A DNA stretch of 22,229 bases from Bacillota bacterium (lineage in GTDB: Bacteria; Bacillota; Clostridia; Christensenellales; Aristaeellaceae). Made by a program: the position numbers and the translations under genes. Location: the NCBI GenBank assembly GCA_023459675.1, contig JAEWTC010000052.1, positions 1-22,229 of the forward strand, given 5' to 3'. The notes under the pieces are model-generated. The model searched no databases and was not told where the DNA came from. It saw nothing but the letters and a program-made list of their open reading frames with translations. Positions 20,914-22,229 of the stretch are shown here, piece after piece; within the stretch, counting starts at the first letter, position 1, and every line of letters starts with the position of its first letter.

Positions 20914-21296
20914 CAAGGTTTTTTCCGCGCTTGGTACTCGTTGAGGCGGCTGGTGAAATAGGCAATCTTATGCGTGACGGTTTCCAGGTGCTCCTGCATG
21001 GCGGAGATATTGGCAAGAACATCCTCCCGGTGGCATTGCAGCATTTCGCACCGCTTTTGCAGCGTTTCGGGGCCGCGCAGGCTCAGGCTTACAAAATCGC
21101 GGATCTGCTTGATGGACATCCCCGTGTTCTTCAAACAGCGGATCAGGCCGAGCCATTCCAGATCCTTTTCCGTATACTGCCGGATGCCTCCCTGGGTGCG
21201 CTTTACGTTGGGGAGCAGCCCCTCTTTTTCGTAATAACGCAGCACGTGCGGCTTCAGGCCGGTTTTCTCTGCGATTTCCTTGACCGTATATCCCAT
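20913..21296 (-). CDS. MerR-family transcriptional regulator, AdhR/NmlR-like
   Basis: 127 residues. The winged-helix DNA-binding part (about 3-70) contains YTVKEIAEKTGLKPHVLRYYEKEGLL and RQYTEKDLEWLGLIRCLKNTGMS (each shown as a landmark), followed by a coiled-coil dimerisation helix (about 78-120). There is no long effector-binding domain. Cys54 sits where AdhR and NmlR proteins have the cysteine that reacts with aldehydes or other electrophiles. ATG 21296 is preceded by GAGAGG at eight bases; an upstream GTG (21320) lacks a ribosome binding site. Divergent from an aldo-keto reductase, its probable target. The merR promoter directs its transcript across the shared operator, so autoregulation is likely. 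The sensing role is inferred from the family. Confidence 0.93.
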   Translation of the reverse strand: MGYTVKEIAEKTGLKPHVLRYYEKEGLLPNVKRTQGGIRQYTEKDLEWLGLIRCLKNTGMSIKQIRDFVSLSLRGPETLQKRCEMLQCHREDVLANISAMQEHLETVTHKIAYFTSRLNEYQARKKP

Positions 21297-21326
21297 AGCG
21301 GCGGCCTCTCCTTCTTTCACGTACGC

Positions 21327-21357
21327 TTGACTTAACGTTAACGTGAAGGTTTATCAT
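21327..21357 (+). promoter_or_regulatory. MerR-type promoter and operator of the aldo-keto reductase gene
   Basis: TTGACT (21327-21332), 19-bp spacer, TATCAT (21352-21357). The over-long 19-bp spacer is the diagnostic arrangement for MerR activators, which untwist DNA to align the two boxes. Within it lies the near-perfect 18-bp dyad CTTAACGTTAACGTGAAG (21331-21348; one mismatched pair). Confidence 0.9.
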
Positions 21358-21358
21358 G

Positions 21359-21387
21359 ATTGTAACGGCGCCGACCGCCGCTGTCAA
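21359..21387 (-). promoter_or_regulatory. merR promoter
   Basis: Minus strand: TTGACA (21382-21387), 17-bp spacer, TACAAT (21359-21364). Its start site would fall at about 21352, next to the operator dyad, so MerR bound there should limit its own expression. Confidence 0.8.
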
Positions 21388-21408
21388 CGAAAACAAGGAG
21401 GAGCTATC

Positions 21409-22229
21409 ATGCAGACCATTCATGACGCCTTTACGCTGCTCAACGGCGTGCGCATTCCCGCGATCGGGCTTGGCAGCTATGGCATTCCAAACAACGCAAA
21501 CGGTGTGGAGCTGCTGAAAACCGCGATCCACGGGGGATACCGTCACATCGATACCGCGGCCGCCTACGGAAACGAGGAAAGCGTGGGCGCTGCCGTGAGA
21601 GAATGCGGCGTACCGCGCGAAGAGCTATTCGTGACCTCGAAGCTTGATAATGCCGACCATGGATACGAGCGCACCATGGCCGCTTTCACGCTGACCATGA
21701 AGCGGCTCGGCCTGGAGTATCTGGACCTGTACCTGATCCACTGGCCCAATCCCATCGCCTTCCGCGACCGGTGGCAGGAGGCGAACGCCGGTTCCTGGAA
21801 GGCGTTTGAAGAGCTGTACCGGGCCGGCAGGATCCGCAGCCTTGGCTTGAGCAATTTCCACCGGCGGCATATTGAAACGCTGCTCACCACCGCGACCGTC
21901 CAGCCGATGGTCAATCAAATCCGCCTGTGCCCCGGCGATACGCAAGACGACGTCGTTGACTACAGCCGCAGCCAGCAGATGATTCTGACGGCGTACAGCC
22001 CGCTGGGGTCCGGCGAAATCCTCTCCGTGCCGCAGATGCGAACCCTTTCGGAGAAGTACGGCAAATCCATCGCGCAGATAGCCATACGCTGGAGCATCCA
22101 GCGCGGCTACCTGCCCATTCCCAAATCGGCCGATCCGAAACGGATGATGGAAAACCTGGATGTGTTCAACTTCACGCTGGACGCGCAGGACATGGAGTAC
22201 CTCGCGGGGCTGACCGGCGTGGCGGGGCT
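21409..22229 (+). CDS. aldo-keto reductase (cut by the window end)
   Basis: At least 273 residues; the stop codon is beyond the window. NADPH-dependent (beta/alpha)8-barrel reductase for aldehydes and ketones. The catalytic tetrad is complete: Asp48 and Tyr53 (HIDTAAAYGNE), Lys78 (VTSKLDN) and His111 (LIHWP). The cofactor-binding end is visible as PIPKSADPKRMMENLDVF. AAGGAGGAG lies about six bases before ATG 21409. Controlled by the MerR-type promoter upstream. With an AdhR/NmlR-like regulator next door, detoxification of reactive aldehydes such as methylglyoxal or formaldehyde-derived adducts is a reasonable guess, not shown by the sequence. Confidence 0.95.
   Translation, partial: MQTIHDAFTLLNGVRIPAIGLGSYGIPNNANGVELLKTAIHGGYRHIDTAAAYGNEESVGAAVRECGVPREELFVTSKLDNADHGYERTMAAFTLTMKRLGLEYLDLYLIHWPNPIAFRDRWQEANAGSWKAFEELYRAGRIRSLGLSNFHRRHIETLLTTATVQPMVNQIRLCPGDTQDDVVDYSRSQQMILTAYSPLGSGEILSVPQMRTLSEKYGKSIAQIAIRWSIQRGYLPIPKSADPKRMMENLDVFNFTLDAQDMEYLAGLTGVAG

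Noticed and set aside
1..22229. CRISPR arrays, insertion sequences, prophage or integrase genes
   Set aside because: No repeat-spacer series, transposase or integrase-like product was seen on either strand.

Overview
The window is a piece of chromosome from a Gram-positive anaerobe, most likely a GC-rich member of the Clostridia (Bacillota). The evidence is the conserved order trigger factor - clpP - clpX - lon - engB, the order yicC - remA - gmk - rpoZ - coaBC, and a yajC gene followed by a SCIFF (six-cysteine) ribosomally made peptide and its radical SAM maturase, which is a hallmark of Clostridia. Encoded CCA ends on all five tRNAs and strong sigma-A-type promoters fit the same assignment. 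Genus cannot be decided from the sequence alone.

Layout. Bases 1-134 hold the start of an ABC-F ATPase gene (minus strand) of the ribosome-protection type, with its own promoter and a leader containing a three-codon upstream ORF. Galactose mutarotase galM (minus) and a stand-alone 2-oxoacid-dehydrogenase E2-like acyltransferase (plus) are driven by back-to-back promoters. A 546-residue membrane protein of unknown function follows on its own promoter and ends at a strong bidirectional terminator. From 11.8 kb down to 4.26 kb on the minus strand runs the protein quality-control operon tig-clpP-clpX-lon-engB plus a terminal GNAT-like acetyltransferase.

From 11.9 to 15.2 kb on the plus strand lies yicC-remA-gmk-rpoZ-coaBC (RNA turnover, matrix/biofilm regulator, GMP kinase, RNA polymerase omega, coenzyme A synthesis). 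It is followed by a five-gene tRNA operon (Val, Asp, Phe, Gly, Cys) with a consensus promoter and terminator. Next comes yajC - scfA - scfB: a Sec accessory subunit, the SCIFF precursor and its maturase. A perfect intrinsic terminator sits between precursor and maturase and probably sets their ratio.

On the minus strand from 20.9 to 18.06 kb, greA - lysS - a membrane-anchored protein of unknown function form an operon. The right end is a MerR-family regulator and a divergent aldo-keto reductase (cut by the window end). The reductase has a promoter with the 19-bp spacer and central dyad diagnostic of MerR control, and the regulator has a cysteine at the position used for aldehyde/electrophile sensing in AdhR/NmlR proteins.

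Most of the window is conserved housekeeping. The points that deserve attention are the SCIFF precursor with a seventh cysteine and long tail and its intercistronic terminator, the ABC-F leader, the MerR/AKR control region, the E2-like protein that lacks the catalytic His-Asp pair, and two extracytoplasmic proteins of unknown function. No transposons, phage genes or CRISPR arrays were seen. No stretch longer than about 250 bases lacks a gene or RNA.
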